Assembly: GCA_903820035.1 (NCBI GenBank)
Contig: CAIJFT010000322.1
Coordinates: 1-39,559, forward strand
DNA: 39,559 nt
Source of the DNA: an uncultured Opitutia bacterium
GTDB taxonomy: Bacteria; Verrucomicrobiota; Verrucomicrobiia; Opitutales; Opitutaceae
Direction: 5' to 3'
The position numbers were made by a program, and so were the translations under genes. Of this stretch, positions 1-8,937 are shown in pieces; positions within the stretch are counted from its first letter, which is position 1; the number at the start of each line of letters is the position of its first letter. Under the pieces are notes generated by a model, which was not told the origin of the DNA, searched no databases, and was given only the letters and a program-made list of their open reading frames with translations.

Positions 1-2
1 TG

Positions 3-2237
3 GTCCCCGCGCTGTCGGCGGTGGCCCGTGTGGCCGCGGGGGAAGCGCATACCGTTGCCGCCAAAGTTGACGGAACGGTCTGGGCCTGGGGCGACAATGC
101 GGCCGGTCAGCTCGGTGACGGTTCCCGTATTGCGCGCCGGGTTCCGGTGATCATTCCCGGCGTCACGCAGGTGACCCGGATCGCCGCGGGCGATGAGTTT
201 TCGCTCCTGCTCCGTTCGGATGGGACTGTGATCGCATGCGGGGCCAATGAGGGCGGGCAATTGGGGGACGATACCACGTCGTTGCGCGCGACGCCCGTTC
301 CTGTGACCGGAATCATCGGTGCGGTTGGCGTTGGCGCCGGGTCGCGGCACGCGTTGGCCATGATGGCCGACGGGAGGGTGATCACTTGGGGAGAGAATGA
401 CGCTGGGCAACGCGGTGACGGGACCGCGTCGAGTGAGTTGAGTCCGCGTCAGGCTGTTCCCCTGCGTTATATTTCACGGATTGCGTCGCTGGCGGGTCAT
501 GCGCTGGCGGTTTTGCGGGATGGTTCCCTCTGGGCCTGGGGTCAGAATGGCGCGGGGCAACTCGGGGACGGCACGGCGAATGCCCGCTTTAGGCCGGTCC
601 CGCTCCGGCTTCCTGGCATGGTCCGCGACGCCGCTGCGGGTGAATTTCATAGCTACGCGCTGCTCGCCGACGAAACGGTCTGGGCTTGGGGTGATAATGC
701 GTGGGGCCAGTTGGGTGACGGGTCGGTAATTAATCGGAGCCTACCGGTCCGCTCCGGCTCACTCGCGGGCGTCGTCGCGCTGGCTGCCGGGGTAGGGCAC
801 GGCTTGGCGGTTAAACGAGATGCCACTGTCTGGGCTTGGGGTCGCAATTCGGCCGGGCAGTTGGGCGATGGGTCTTTGCAGTCGCGGAGGAGCCCGGTTC
901 CGATCTCGGGACTCAGTGACATCGTCGCGGTGTCCGGCGGGGAGCGCCATAGTCTGGCCCTGCGCGCCGGAGGTCTGGTTCTTGCGTGGGGCAATAATCA
1001 GTATCGGCAATTAGGCGACGGCACGACCGTAACCCAACGGTTGGCTCCGGGGATCGTGTCGGGCCTATCCGGTGTTATCAGAATCGCCGCAGGCTATAGC
1101 CACAACCTGGCGTTGAAAAACGACGGGACTGTCTGGGCCTGGGGCCGTAACGAAAGCGGTGCGCTGGGGCAGAGTTTGGCGGTGGCCACCGGCGCGCTGC
1201 CCGTGCAGGTGGCGGGCCTCACCAACGTCGTTGCGATCGCGGCGGCCAACGCAAGCAGCGTGGCGGTCAAGGCCGACGGAACCGTTTGGGCGTGGGGCCT
1301 GGTTCAGGATGGCATTCGCCATGAAAGCGCGACGCCGGTGCCCTTGTCGGACATTGCCGGTGCCGTGCGGGCCACGGCGCGGTTCGCGGTGTTGGGGGAC
1401 GGGACGGAGCGGGGATGGCGCAGTGGTGCGAGCGGCCTGCTGGGCTCGCCGGTGGCAAAGAGCCAGTTTGCCGCCCGGGTGATGGCGAGTCCCGACGACG
1501 CCGATGGTGACGGTATGGCGGATGCCTGGGAGTTGCGGTATTTTGGTACGCTTTCACGGAATGGTCTCGCGGACTTCGATCACGACGGCCTGACCGATCT
1601 TCAGGAGTTTTTCCTCGGCACCGACCCGACACGGAGTGATGCCGACGCCGACTCGCTCACCGACCCGGTCGATGCCCGGCCGGTGACATTTGATCCCGGG
1701 GCGCTATTGGCCATTGTCGGTGGCAATAACCAATCGGGCCCCGCGGGACAGCTGACGCCGCTCCCGCTTGACGTGGCCGTTTGGAATACGGCAGGTGCCG
1801 CGCCGCTGCCTGGCATCCCGCTGGTCTTTTCGGTTACGCAGGGTGGAGGCCTGCTCGCCGGCTCGAACGCTGGTGGTGCGGCACTCGCTGCAAGTGCGAC
1901 TGTTCTGGCGGATGCGGATGGTTCAGCGCGGGTGTACTACCGCCAACCAGAATCCGCCGGGACGCAAAGCCGGATCTCCGTTTCTGCGCCCGCCGCGCTC
2001 CCTGTTTCGTTCCAGGTCCAGACGATCAGCGGAGATCCGAACGACACCGACGGTGACGGTCTCCTCGACGCGTGGGAGTTCGGCTTTTTTGGCAACCTCC
2101 TGCAGACGGCGGCCGGTGATCCGGACGGCGATGGTTTCAGCAATCTCCAGGAGCAGCAGCAGGGCCGGAATCCCACCAAGGGGGCCATGGCTGATACGGG
2201 CGGTGCAGTGAACCTGCGGCTCTTTTTCCCCAATTGA
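3..2237 (+). CDS. Secreted RCC1-propeller / Ig-like / TSP3-repeat protein (5' partial)
   Basis: The reading frame is open to the window edge and the first codons already read as RCC1 repeat, so the true start lies upstream; the GTG at 21 is internal. Numbering from 21, residues 1 to about 455 hold roughly nine RCC1 repeats of about 50 residues. Each carries a VAAG..H..A....G.VWAWG.N..GQLGDG pattern, as expected for a seven-bladed-type beta-propeller surface. Residues ~491-545 are Asp-rich Ca-binding repeats (DADGDGMADAWE, DFDHDGLTDLQEF). Residues ~550-665 resemble a bacterial Ig-like (Big_1) domain, and residues ~672-725 repeat the Asp-rich type (DTDGDGLLDAWE, DPDGDGFSNLQE). All of this is typical of exported surface proteins; the signal peptide would be outside the window. 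It lies 12 bases before the next gene on the same strand, so co-transcription with the RHS genes is likely. The function is unknown; a binding role is inferred. Confidence 0.85.
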   Translation, partial: VPALSAVARVAAGEAHTVAAKVDGTVWAWGDNAAGQLGDGSRIARRVPVIIPGVTQVTRIAAGDEFSLLLRSDGTVIACGANEGGQLGDDTTSLRATPVPVTGIIGAVGVGAGSRHALAMMADGRVITWGENDAGQRGDGTASSELSPRQAVPLRYISRIASLAGHALAVLRDGSLWAWGQNGAGQLGDGTANARFRPVPLRLPGMVRDAAAGEFHSYALLADETVWAWGDNAWGQLGDGSVINRSLPVRSGSLAGVVALAAGVGHGLAVKRDATVWAWGRNSAGQLGDGSLQSRRSPVPISGLSDIVAVSGGERHSLALRAGGLVLAWGNNQYRQLGDGTTVTQRLAPGIVSGLSGVIRIAAGYSHNLALKNDGTVWAWGRNESGALGQSLAVATGALPVQVAGLTNVVAIAAANASSVAVKADGTVWAWGLVQDGIRHESATPVPLSDIAGAVRATARFAVLGDGTERGWRSGASGLLGSPVAKSQFAARVMASPDDADGDGMADAWELRYFGTLSRNGLADFDHDGLTDLQEFFLGTDPTRSDADADSLTDPVDARPVTFDPGALLAIVGGNNQSGPAGQLTPLPLDVAVWNTAGAAPLPGIPLVFSVTQGGGLLAGSNAGGAALAASATVLADADGSARVYYRQPESAGTQSRISVSAPAALPVSFQVQTISGDPNDTDGDGLLDAWEFGFFGNLLQTAAGDPDGDGFSNLQEQQQGRNPTKGAMADTGGAVNLRLFFPN

Positions 2238-2249
2238 ACCTCACTTTTT

Positions 2250-2963
2250 ATGCGAACCCGTCTTTTGATTCTCCTCCTGTTTGTCACGTTCTCGTCAACC
2301 CGCGCTGCGGCTCAAACCTGTTCACCCGGCAACGCGGTTCCCTTGATTGGCTTGAGTTTTGTGTCCCAGCAGGCGGATGCGTTTCTCATCGGATTCAACG
2401 AATACACCAATCCCAGTTCTCCGAAGAAAAAGTACCGGACAAAGAGTGGTGCGGGCAGTACCTCCTTCGACCTCTTTTGGTCACAGGATCGCAGTTGCAC
2501 CAGTCTGCGTTGGCAGGAGACGCACGCTTTTTCTGGCAGTACGACCTACGACAAAACCACCGGCGCCCTCTCCGATACCCTGACCGGCAGTATGGATGAC
2601 AATCCGTGTGTCATGCTCCGGGTGACGCGGATCACGCGGGAAAATAGTCTTTCGGGTGCTTGTGCCGCCTGTTGGTGGTCACCGTACGATCAAAAGGCCA
2701 CCGCGGCGAACAAGATGGAGTTCCTGTTGGAGGAGGACACCGAGGCGGACGCAGAAAACCGGGCGCTGCCGCGCGCGATCGTCGGGACCAGTAACGTGGC
2801 CTACCGCACCAGCCGTGCCGGCGATTTTCTCTTCAGCTTTCGGCGTGTGACGTACAACGCGGTCTTTAACGTGCGGTGTGCCGGCGACTACGAAGTTACG
2901 GTTCACACCACCGCGCGAAAGCGCAACGATCCGTCGAGCCCGGGGTGCGGCAGGCGATCGTGA
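2250..2963 (+). CDS. N-terminal signal-peptide segment of the RHS protein, split off by a frameshift
   Basis: The 237-codon ORF begins with a clear Sec signal peptide (MRTRLLILLLFVTFSSTRAAAQ, cut after AQA-like residues near 22). It continues as a Cys-containing beta-rich segment with no recognised domain. The last residues before its stop, RKRNDPSSPG, are followed in the other frame by VRQAIVTSRRFESGVQ. Restoring one G in the GGGG run at 2942-2945 would join them as SPGVRQ with no break in sense. The downstream RHS ORF lacks a signal peptide and opens only just after a TAA at 2867-2869. I therefore read this ORF as the front end of the RHS gene, not an independent protein. The alternatives are a real mutation that inactivates the gene, an assembly or sequencing error, or two proteins. 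No canonical -1 slippery heptamer is seen. There is no clear Shine-Dalgarno before the ATG. Confidence 0.7.
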   Translation: MRTRLLILLLFVTFSSTRAAAQTCSPGNAVPLIGLSFVSQQADAFLIGFNEYTNPSSPKKKYRTKSGAGSTSFDLFWSQDRSCTSLRWQETHAFSGSTTYDKTTGALSDTLTGSMDDNPCVMLRVTRITRENSLSGACAACWWSPYDQKATAANKMEFLLEEDTEADAENRALPRAIVGTSNVAYRTSRAGDFLFSFRRVTYNAVFNVRCAGDYEVTVHTTARKRNDPSSPGCGRRS

Positions 2964-5900
2964 CTTCGCGGCGTTTCGAATCCGGCGTGCAAAACGTTGA
3001 GGGCACGCTGGTGCCCGAGGAGTACGACGTGGATTACGCGATCGAGTCCGTTGAAGCCCGGGTTCCCTGTGCCAATGATGCCGCGGGTTCCGGATCGTTC
3101 GAATTGGGCAGTGTCCGGGTTTCACTCAGTCTCGGGCGTGGTATTGCGGGTCTTAGTGCCGGGTCCCTAACCCTGGACGCGATTGCGATCTCCCCCGCGA
3201 TCTACACTCCGGCCCTGCTCGTGCCGGCGGTCGCCGATGGCGTCGAGGTGATCCGTACTGCGACCGGCGTCGTCCGGCAGGTCCGGTCGCCGCAAGCGCT
3301 GGCCGATATCGTAGTCATTAACGAGACCGCCTACGAGGTAAGCTTCTATTCCGCCGGACAAATCGGGCCTCAAGACGCTGCCACCAGACTCTATGCGGTG
3401 AGTGGTGCAGCGTATCGCGTATTTCGGTTCGAAAATCCGGATCCGGCGGGAACCTTGAACCGGCTTCGGGTCTCCGAGACACACGGCGGGATTTCACGCC
3501 TGAACGATTACGGCTTCGACGCCGGCACCGGTGCCTGGAGTCTGGTTCGCGGAGGGGGGCTGCGCCGCGAGACGGAGGCTGTGACGACCGTCAATGGCGA
3601 CACGGTAAAGACGCGCACCGTTCGCGATGCCGTGGACGCCGTTGTGAGCAAAATCGCCCGAACCTACCGTACTTACCCTTGGGGGCAGGAACTGATTCGG
3701 GAGGTGATCGATCCGGATGGTGCGGCGCTGACTTCGACATATGAGTTTTACGACACGGTTTCATCGACGGATCCCAACTACCGTCGATTGCGCCAGCGAA
3801 CCGCCGCCGACGGTGATTGGGAACGCCTCACGTATGCGGTGAACGGGCGCGTCCTGAAAGCCGTGCGGCCTTTTCTGAATGCTGATCCCAGCACCACGGA
3901 CGAAGCGCTGTGTCGGGTGAATGAAAACTGGTATGACTCAATGGCGGATTCCGACGGTGATGGCGTGGCAGAGGGCCGAACGACTACGATCTCGCGCTTG
4001 CTGGGACAGGAGACCGGTCGGGCCTACCGTATTGATTGGTCGAAGCCGGTCAGTCTGGGCGGCGATCTTTGCCGGCGTCGCTCTGAAATCATCGCCACGG
4101 AAGTTGGCGCGGAGTGGAATGCGCCGGCGAATTTGGTCGTTGAAACCTTGTTCCAGACGGCAGGTCCGCTGGCGGGGCGCGAGCGTCGGAGCGTTCGTCC
4201 AGATGGGACGGTTACGCTGTCGAGCTACGCAATGGGACCGAATGGAACCCTGACGACGGTGATTCGCGCCGGTGTTCCGAACGCGGCAAGGGATGAGATT
4301 ATCGATGGTCGCCGCACGACCACGACGATGAACGCCCGCGGTTTTGTAATCGGGGAGTCGACCGAGGATATTGCATCCGGGCTCTCGTTGGACCGGTGGT
4401 CCGCAACCGAGTTTGATCCCGCGGGGCGGGTGACCCGGAGGGATTACACCGATGGCACATACGCGACGCGGACCTACGACTGCTGTGGACTCGCTGCGGA
4501 ACGTGACCGCTGGGGGAACCTAACGACCTATGGCTATGACGCCCTGGGGCGGCATATCGAGACCACCGGTCGGAATCTCACGATGCGAACCACCTTGGAT
4601 GCGGAGGGGCGCGTCCGGGCGACGGTACGGGTGGGAAGTGATGGTTCTGAGGTGGTTCAAGAAACGAATTTCTATGATCTCGCCGGTCGGTTGATTGAGA
4701 GTCGCGATGCGATGGAGCGGCGCACGATTTTTTCAGAGGTCTACGCTGCCGTCTCGGGTCAGACGACCCGGACGACTACGAATCCGGATGGCGGCACAGC
4801 CGTGGTTGTGACCGCACGTGATGGTTCGCGATTGAGTGTCAGCGGGAATGCCGTTGCTCCGCATGCTTTCGAATATGGGGTCGAAGCCGCGGGAGTGTTT
4901 ATGAAGGACATTGCGGTCGGGGTGGATGCGTCCGGGCAGCCGACGACGACCGAGTGGGTGAAGACCTACACCGACCTTGTCGGGCGACCTGCCCGGATTG
5001 CATTCCCCGATGGTGCCAGCGAGCAGTTTGGCTATAATCAGGCGGGACAGTTGATCCGCCAGTCCGACCCCGACGGCGTCACCCGACTCTTTGCTTACAA
5101 TCTACGCGGCGAGCGGGAGATCACGGCGGTGGATATGAACGGGAACGGTCGCATTGACCCTGCGGGACCGGATCGGATCGTGCAGCGTTCGACCACGGTA
5201 GGGTTGAAGAACGAAGGCGCGGTGACGCATCCGGTTGTTCGCACCGAGACGCAGGTGTGGGAAAGTGACAACGCCGACCTTCCGGTCGTTGTCGCTGTCG
5301 CGGAGCAAAGCGTGGACGGACTTCTGTCGTGGCAAACCGTGCGCGGGCTGACCACCACGTTTGCCGTCGTACCAGACGGAGTGGGTGGGCGTACCCAAAC
5401 GGCAACCACGCCGGACGGTCTGCGAACGACGGCAATCTACCGCGGTGCGCGGTTGGTGTCGTCCGCGACGGCGACTGCCGCGGGTACGTCCCTCGGTTCC
5501 GTGACCTACACGTACGATGCGCACGGTCGCGTTTCCGCGGTGAACGACGCGCGCACGGGCACCACGAGCTATACCTACTTTGCCGATGATCGCTTGAAGA
5601 CGCTCGTTACGCCGGATCCAGATCCTGCTCGGTCGGGCTCCGGCTATGATCCGCAAGTAACGTCTTACCTCTACGATGCCGCCGGGCGGGTACAGTCCGT
5701 GACCCATCCCGATGGCGCCGTGGCCGCTACGACCTACTGGCCTTCGGGAGCCGTGAGACGGGTGTCGGGCGCGCGCGCCTACCCGGTCGAGTACACCTAC
5801 GATCCGCAGGGGCGCGTCAAGACACTGACCACGTGGCAAAACTTTGCCGCCAATACCGGGCGGTCGGTAACCACCTGGAACTACGACCCCGCCCGAGGAT

Positions 5901-8473
5901 GGCCTACCGAAAAGCGTTATTCCGACAATACCGGGCCGCGCTTTATCTATAGTGCCTCGGGCCGACCTCTCAGCCGAACGTGGGCCCGTGGCGCCGCGCT
6001 GACCACGACGTACGGCTACAATGCCGCGGGTGATCTGACGGGAGTTCGCTACTCGGACCAAACGCCTGGGGTGACGCTCAGCTACGATCGCACCGGAAGG
6101 GTCACGATGGCCCAAGATGCGGCTGGTACCCGTGCATTCACCTACCATGCGTCGGGGCAGTTGGAGGACGAAGGTTACACGAGTGGACTGCTGGCGGGTG
6201 TTGGCCTTGATCGCTCGTTCGACGCCCTGCACCGCCTCTCGGGTTTGGCCGTGCTGACGGGGCCTTCGGTGATTGATCGAGCGAGCTATACCTACGATCC
6301 CGCGTCACGGCTGGCGACCGTGACCTCCGGCCAGAATTCGGTCGCTTACGAGTATCTGCCCGAGTCCGGCTTGGTTCGTGGCGTGACGTCCCGCAACTCC
6401 GGCGTTGTTCGATTGGTGACCACCAAGGCTTACGACCGGCTAAACCGCCTTGAATCCGCGCAGGCCGTTCCGATTGGCGCGGCGCCGTTTGCGTATGGGT
6501 ATTCCTACAACGGAGCCAATCAACGCACCCGCGCCATCCGGGAAGATCAGGCGTACTGGGATTATGGTTATGACCCGCTCGGCCAGGTTATCACGGGCGG
6601 AAAAAAATTGGCCGACGGCACGCCGGTCATCGGGCACGATTTCGGCTGGACCTACGACGATATCGGCAACCGAAAAACGGCCTCCGGCAATGGTTCCGTG
6701 TCCGCGTATACGGTGAATTCCCTCAACCAGTATTCCGAGCGGACCGTACCGGGGCGGCTTGATGTTTTGGGTGCGGCTGCGCCGGGTGCCACGGTTACGA
6801 TCGCGGTTGACGGTGGGGCGCCCCAATCGGTGACCCGCCAAGGTGAACTTTACTTCAAACCGCTTCCGGTGGCCAACGCCGCAGGGCCGCAGCGAGTCCA
6901 ACTCAAGCTGTCCGGAGTGAAGAACCTCGCTGGACCAAACGGCGAGGATGCGGTGGCCGAGTTGGCGACGACCGCGGTGCTGGCGCGGAGCCCGGAGGTT
7001 TTCGTTTACGATGCCGACGGTAACCTCACTGCGGACGGGAAATGGGTATATGCGTGGGATGCCGAGAACCGGCTGATCGCGATGGAAACAAACGCGGCGG
7101 TGATTACGGCCGGTGTCCCCCGACAACGGCTGGAGTTCAGCTATGACCACAGTGGTCGGCGGATTGCCAAGAAGGTGTTGAGTGGCGCGGTCGGTGGTTG
7201 GACGGTCGCGAGCCATACGCTGTACGTGTACGACGGCTGGACCGTCGTGGCCGAACTGGATGCGATCGCCGGCAGTGCCGCGATGCGGACGTACACCTGG
7301 GGCACTGATTTGAGCGGCACGCGCGACGGTGCCGGAGGAGCGGGCGGTCTTCTCCTCTTCGCGGATCGGGCCGGCTCGACCCATTTCGTCGCCGATGATG
7401 GGCGCGGCAACATCGCCGGAGCCGTGGATGCCGCCACGGGTGCGGTTTCGGCGCGGTACGACTACAACGCGTTCGGCGAGATGATCCAGCAGCAGGGCGC
7501 GGTCGCGGCGTTGAACCCGTGGCGCTTCTCCACCAAGTACGCCGATGCGGAGACCGGGCTGATCTATTTCGGATATCGGTATCTGGATGCGGGTCGGGGG
7601 CGGTGGATTAGCCGGGACCCGTATGCAGAGTCGGGCGGCGTCAATCTATACGGCTTGCTCGATAACGCGCCGACTGAGTGGATCGATCCGCTGGGCCTAG
7701 CGCTCTACGCCTTCGATGGCACGAATAACGATGGCTACCGGGATGTTTCGTTGGGGCAGGAAACTAACGTATTTGCGCTTTTTAGAGTTTACGAAGGGCT
7801 CAAGGAATACGCCCGAGGCGTGGGTACAAACGACGGGTTGTTGAATCCTATCGGTTTGGCTTTCGGATTGGGCGGGAAATCCCGTATCAGCGACATGATG
7901 AATGCGGTTGAGGAGTTTACTCAACAGGGCGATTTCGTCGCCGATATCGTGGGTTTTAGCCGGGGTGCCGCACAGGCGCGGGCTTTCGCCAACAAGCTTA
8001 GGGAAAAATATCCGTGCGTGAGAATTCGTTGGATGGGGCTCTTCGACACGGTGGCGTCCGAAGGACTGCCCAACGACGTGAATATCGGCTACCAGCTCGG
8101 CATTCCCAAGGACACGGGAAGTGTCTTTCATCTGACCGCCGGCGGGGAACGACGGGCAAAGACCTTCGCCCTGACTTCGATCCGGCCAGGCCCCGGGGCA
8201 CCTATTCCCAATCCGGACTTCCGCGAAGTGGAGGTTCCTGGCGCAGCCCACTCGGATGTCGGAGGTGGGTACAGCGGGAATCGGGGCATCGCGAATCTTT
8301 CGCTTCTGATGATGTGGGAGAATGGCCGTGCGGCCGGAGTGCCATTCGCCCCTTTGCCTAACCAATACTCCAACTATGTGGGAACTTCGCACGATTCGCG
8401 TTGGGTGAACGATAGGCTGGTTGAACTCCTTTCTGGTCAGCCTAGAGTTCGGAAGGTCTATTATCACCCATGA
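2876..8473 (+). CDS. Giant RHS/YD-repeat protein with C-terminal Tle1-like phospholipase (DUF2235) domain
   Basis: Numbering is from the GTG at 2876, which is probably not a real start (see the preceding ORF). Residues ~20-330 are a beta-rich N-terminal region. Many RHS/YD repeats (TYDALGR, YTYDAHGR, YNAAGDLT) run from ~530 to ~1550, interrupted near 1290-1370 by an Ig-like insert (GAAAPGATVTIAVDGG). The RHS-associated core, YFGYRYLDAGRGRWISRDP...PLGL, lies at ~1560-1607. The last ~255 residues form a different domain: FDGTNND directly after the core, GFSRGA with Ser1695, LFDTV with Asp1724 and AHSDVGGGY with His1792. This matches the Ser-Asp-His hydrolase layout of DUF2235/Tle1 phospholipase effectors. 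RHS shells are known to encapsulate and release C-terminal toxins. Export by the Sec route is inferred from the upstream signal-peptide segment. The stop codon overlaps the start of a lipoprotein gene, a candidate immunity protein. The toxin role is inferred; the hydrolase fold is well supported. Confidence 0.88.
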   Translation: MCRRLRSYGSHHRAKAQRSVEPGVRQAIVTSRRFESGVQNVEGTLVPEEYDVDYAIESVEARVPCANDAAGSGSFELGSVRVSLSLGRGIAGLSAGSLTLDAIAISPAIYTPALLVPAVADGVEVIRTATGVVRQVRSPQALADIVVINETAYEVSFYSAGQIGPQDAATRLYAVSGAAYRVFRFENPDPAGTLNRLRVSETHGGISRLNDYGFDAGTGAWSLVRGGGLRRETEAVTTVNGDTVKTRTVRDAVDAVVSKIARTYRTYPWGQELIREVIDPDGAALTSTYEFYDTVSSTDPNYRRLRQRTAADGDWERLTYAVNGRVLKAVRPFLNADPSTTDEALCRVNENWYDSMADSDGDGVAEGRTTTISRLLGQETGRAYRIDWSKPVSLGGDLCRRRSEIIATEVGAEWNAPANLVVETLFQTAGPLAGRERRSVRPDGTVTLSSYAMGPNGTLTTVIRAGVPNAARDEIIDGRRTTTTMNARGFVIGESTEDIASGLSLDRWSATEFDPAGRVTRRDYTDGTYATRTYDCCGLAAERDRWGNLTTYGYDALGRHIETTGRNLTMRTTLDAEGRVRATVRVGSDGSEVVQETNFYDLAGRLIESRDAMERRTIFSEVYAAVSGQTTRTTTNPDGGTAVVVTARDGSRLSVSGNAVAPHAFEYGVEAAGVFMKDIAVGVDASGQPTTTEWVKTYTDLVGRPARIAFPDGASEQFGYNQAGQLIRQSDPDGVTRLFAYNLRGEREITAVDMNGNGRIDPAGPDRIVQRSTTVGLKNEGAVTHPVVRTETQVWESDNADLPVVVAVAEQSVDGLLSWQTVRGLTTTFAVVPDGVGGRTQTATTPDGLRTTAIYRGARLVSSATATAAGTSLGSVTYTYDAHGRVSAVNDARTGTTSYTYFADDRLKTLVTPDPDPARSGSGYDPQVTSYLYDAAGRVQSVTHPDGAVAATTYWPSGAVRRVSGARAYPVEYTYDPQGRVKTLTTWQNFAANTGRSVTTWNYDPARGWPTEKRYSDNTGPRFIYSASGRPLSRTWARGAALTTTYGYNAAGDLTGVRYSDQTPGVTLSYDRTGRVTMAQDAAGTRAFTYHASGQLEDEGYTSGLLAGVGLDRSFDALHRLSGLAVLTGPSVIDRASYTYDPASRLATVTSGQNSVAYEYLPESGLVRGVTSRNSGVVRLVTTKAYDRLNRLESAQAVPIGAAPFAYGYSYNGANQRTRAIREDQAYWDYGYDPLGQVITGGKKLADGTPVIGHDFGWTYDDIGNRKTASGNGSVSAYTVNSLNQYSERTVPGRLDVLGAAAPGATVTIAVDGGAPQSVTRQGELYFKPLPVANAAGPQRVQLKLSGVKNLAGPNGEDAVAELATTAVLARSPEVFVYDADGNLTADGKWVYAWDAENRLIAMETNAAVITAGVPRQRLEFSYDHSGRRIAKKVLSGAVGGWTVASHTLYVYDGWTVVAELDAIAGSAAMRTYTWGTDLSGTRDGAGGAGGLLLFADRAGSTHFVADDGRGNIAGAVDAATGAVSARYDYNAFGEMIQQQGAVAALNPWRFSTKYADAETGLIYFGYRYLDAGRGRWISRDPYAESGGVNLYGLLDNAPTEWIDPLGLALYAFDGTNNDGYRDVSLGQETNVFALFRVYEGLKEYARGVGTNDGLLNPIGLAFGLGGKSRISDMMNAVEEFTQQGDFVADIVGFSRGAAQARAFANKLREKYPCVRIRWMGLFDTVASEGLPNDVNIGYQLGIPKDTGSVFHLTAGGERRAKTFALTSIRPGPGAPIPNPDFREVEVPGAAHSDVGGGYSGNRGIANLSLLMMWENGRAAGVPFAPLPNQYSNYVGTSHDSRWVNDRLVELLSGQPRVRKVYYHP

Positions 8474-8841
8474 GTGCAAGACATCTGATTCCTTGTTTGC
8501 TTTGCCTCTTGCTCGCCGCCTGCGGCAGCCGCGGACTCGGTTTTTATACGAAAATCGAAGTTCAGGTCGTCAATAGGTCGTCGCATAGGTTGGAAAATAC
8601 GGAGGCTCGCTTTGGCGAACATCGCTGCGGATGGGGCATCGTCGGGAAGACGTTTTCAGCGGGCTACATGTTTTACCCGCATCCAATCACGCCGAAGGCC
8701 GAACTCCATTGGGACGAGGAGGGAAAGCACCGCATTGAGATGCTCGACCTGAGTAAGATTTATCCGCCAGGCAGCTCGGGAAGGCTCACCTTTACGGTTT
8801 ACGATGGTCGGGTTGAAGCGACCTTCCGACCGCAACCCTAG
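8470..8841 (+). CDS. Small lipoprotein, candidate immunity protein to the RHS phospholipase
   Basis: This 123-aa protein has a textbook lipoprotein signal: MSARHLIPCLLCLLLAAC with lipobox LAAC and Cys18 as the lipidated residue. The following residues are Gly-Ser rather than Asp, which in many Gram-negatives favours the outer membrane. The mature part is a short beta-rich domain (IEVQVVNRSSHRLENTEARF, LTFTVYDGRVEATF) that I do not recognise. Its ATG overlaps the TGA of the RHS gene (ATGA), indicating translational coupling. A GGAAGG sits 13 bases before the start. Known immunity proteins of Tle1-type phospholipases are often periplasmic lipoproteins encoded next to the effector, so immunity is the natural hypothesis, but sequence alone does not prove it. 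Nearby sequence is lower in G+C (31 and 34 of 60 bases on the lines starting 8521 and 8581). Confidence 0.75.
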   Translation: MSARHLIPCLLCLLLAACGSRGLGFYTKIEVQVVNRSSHRLENTEARFGEHRCGWGIVGKTFSAGYMFYPHPITPKAELHWDEEGKHRIEMLDLSKIYPPGSSGRLTFTVYDGRVEATFRPQP

Positions 8842-8871
8842 GTCGTACGCCGAGACTTTCCCGGTGGCGGC

Positions 8872-8926
8872 AGGAGGCGCGCGGGGTCGAACTGAAGGCC
8901 GGCTCCCGTTGCGCCTCCTCCTTCAG
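8872..8926. other. Structured gap between convergent genes
   Basis: AGGAGGCGC (8872-8880) is the exact inverse of GCGCCTCCT (8911-8919). CTGAAGG (8892-8898) also pairs with CCTTCAG (8920-8926), so competing folds are possible. The element lies between the convergent lipoprotein and GH3 genes. It could limit read-through in both directions, but there is no U-tract, so I do not call an intrinsic terminator. Confidence 0.35.
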
Positions 8927-8937
8927 GCGTAGCCGGC

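Noticed and set aside
60-1320. Tandem direct repeats resembling an array
   Set aside because: Repeats such as GTCTGGGCCTGGGG come from RCC1 protein repeats at codon level; spacing and divergence exclude CRISPR.
2935-2950. Programmed -1 frameshift joining the signal ORF to the RHS ORF
   Set aside because: No X XXY YYZ slippery heptamer in the overlap and no obvious stimulatory element; a lost G in the G run explains it more simply.
1-8841. A type VI or Tc secretion locus
   Set aside because: No VgrG, Hcp, sheath, TcA or TcB-like gene is present in the window; only the RHS/phospholipase parts are seen.
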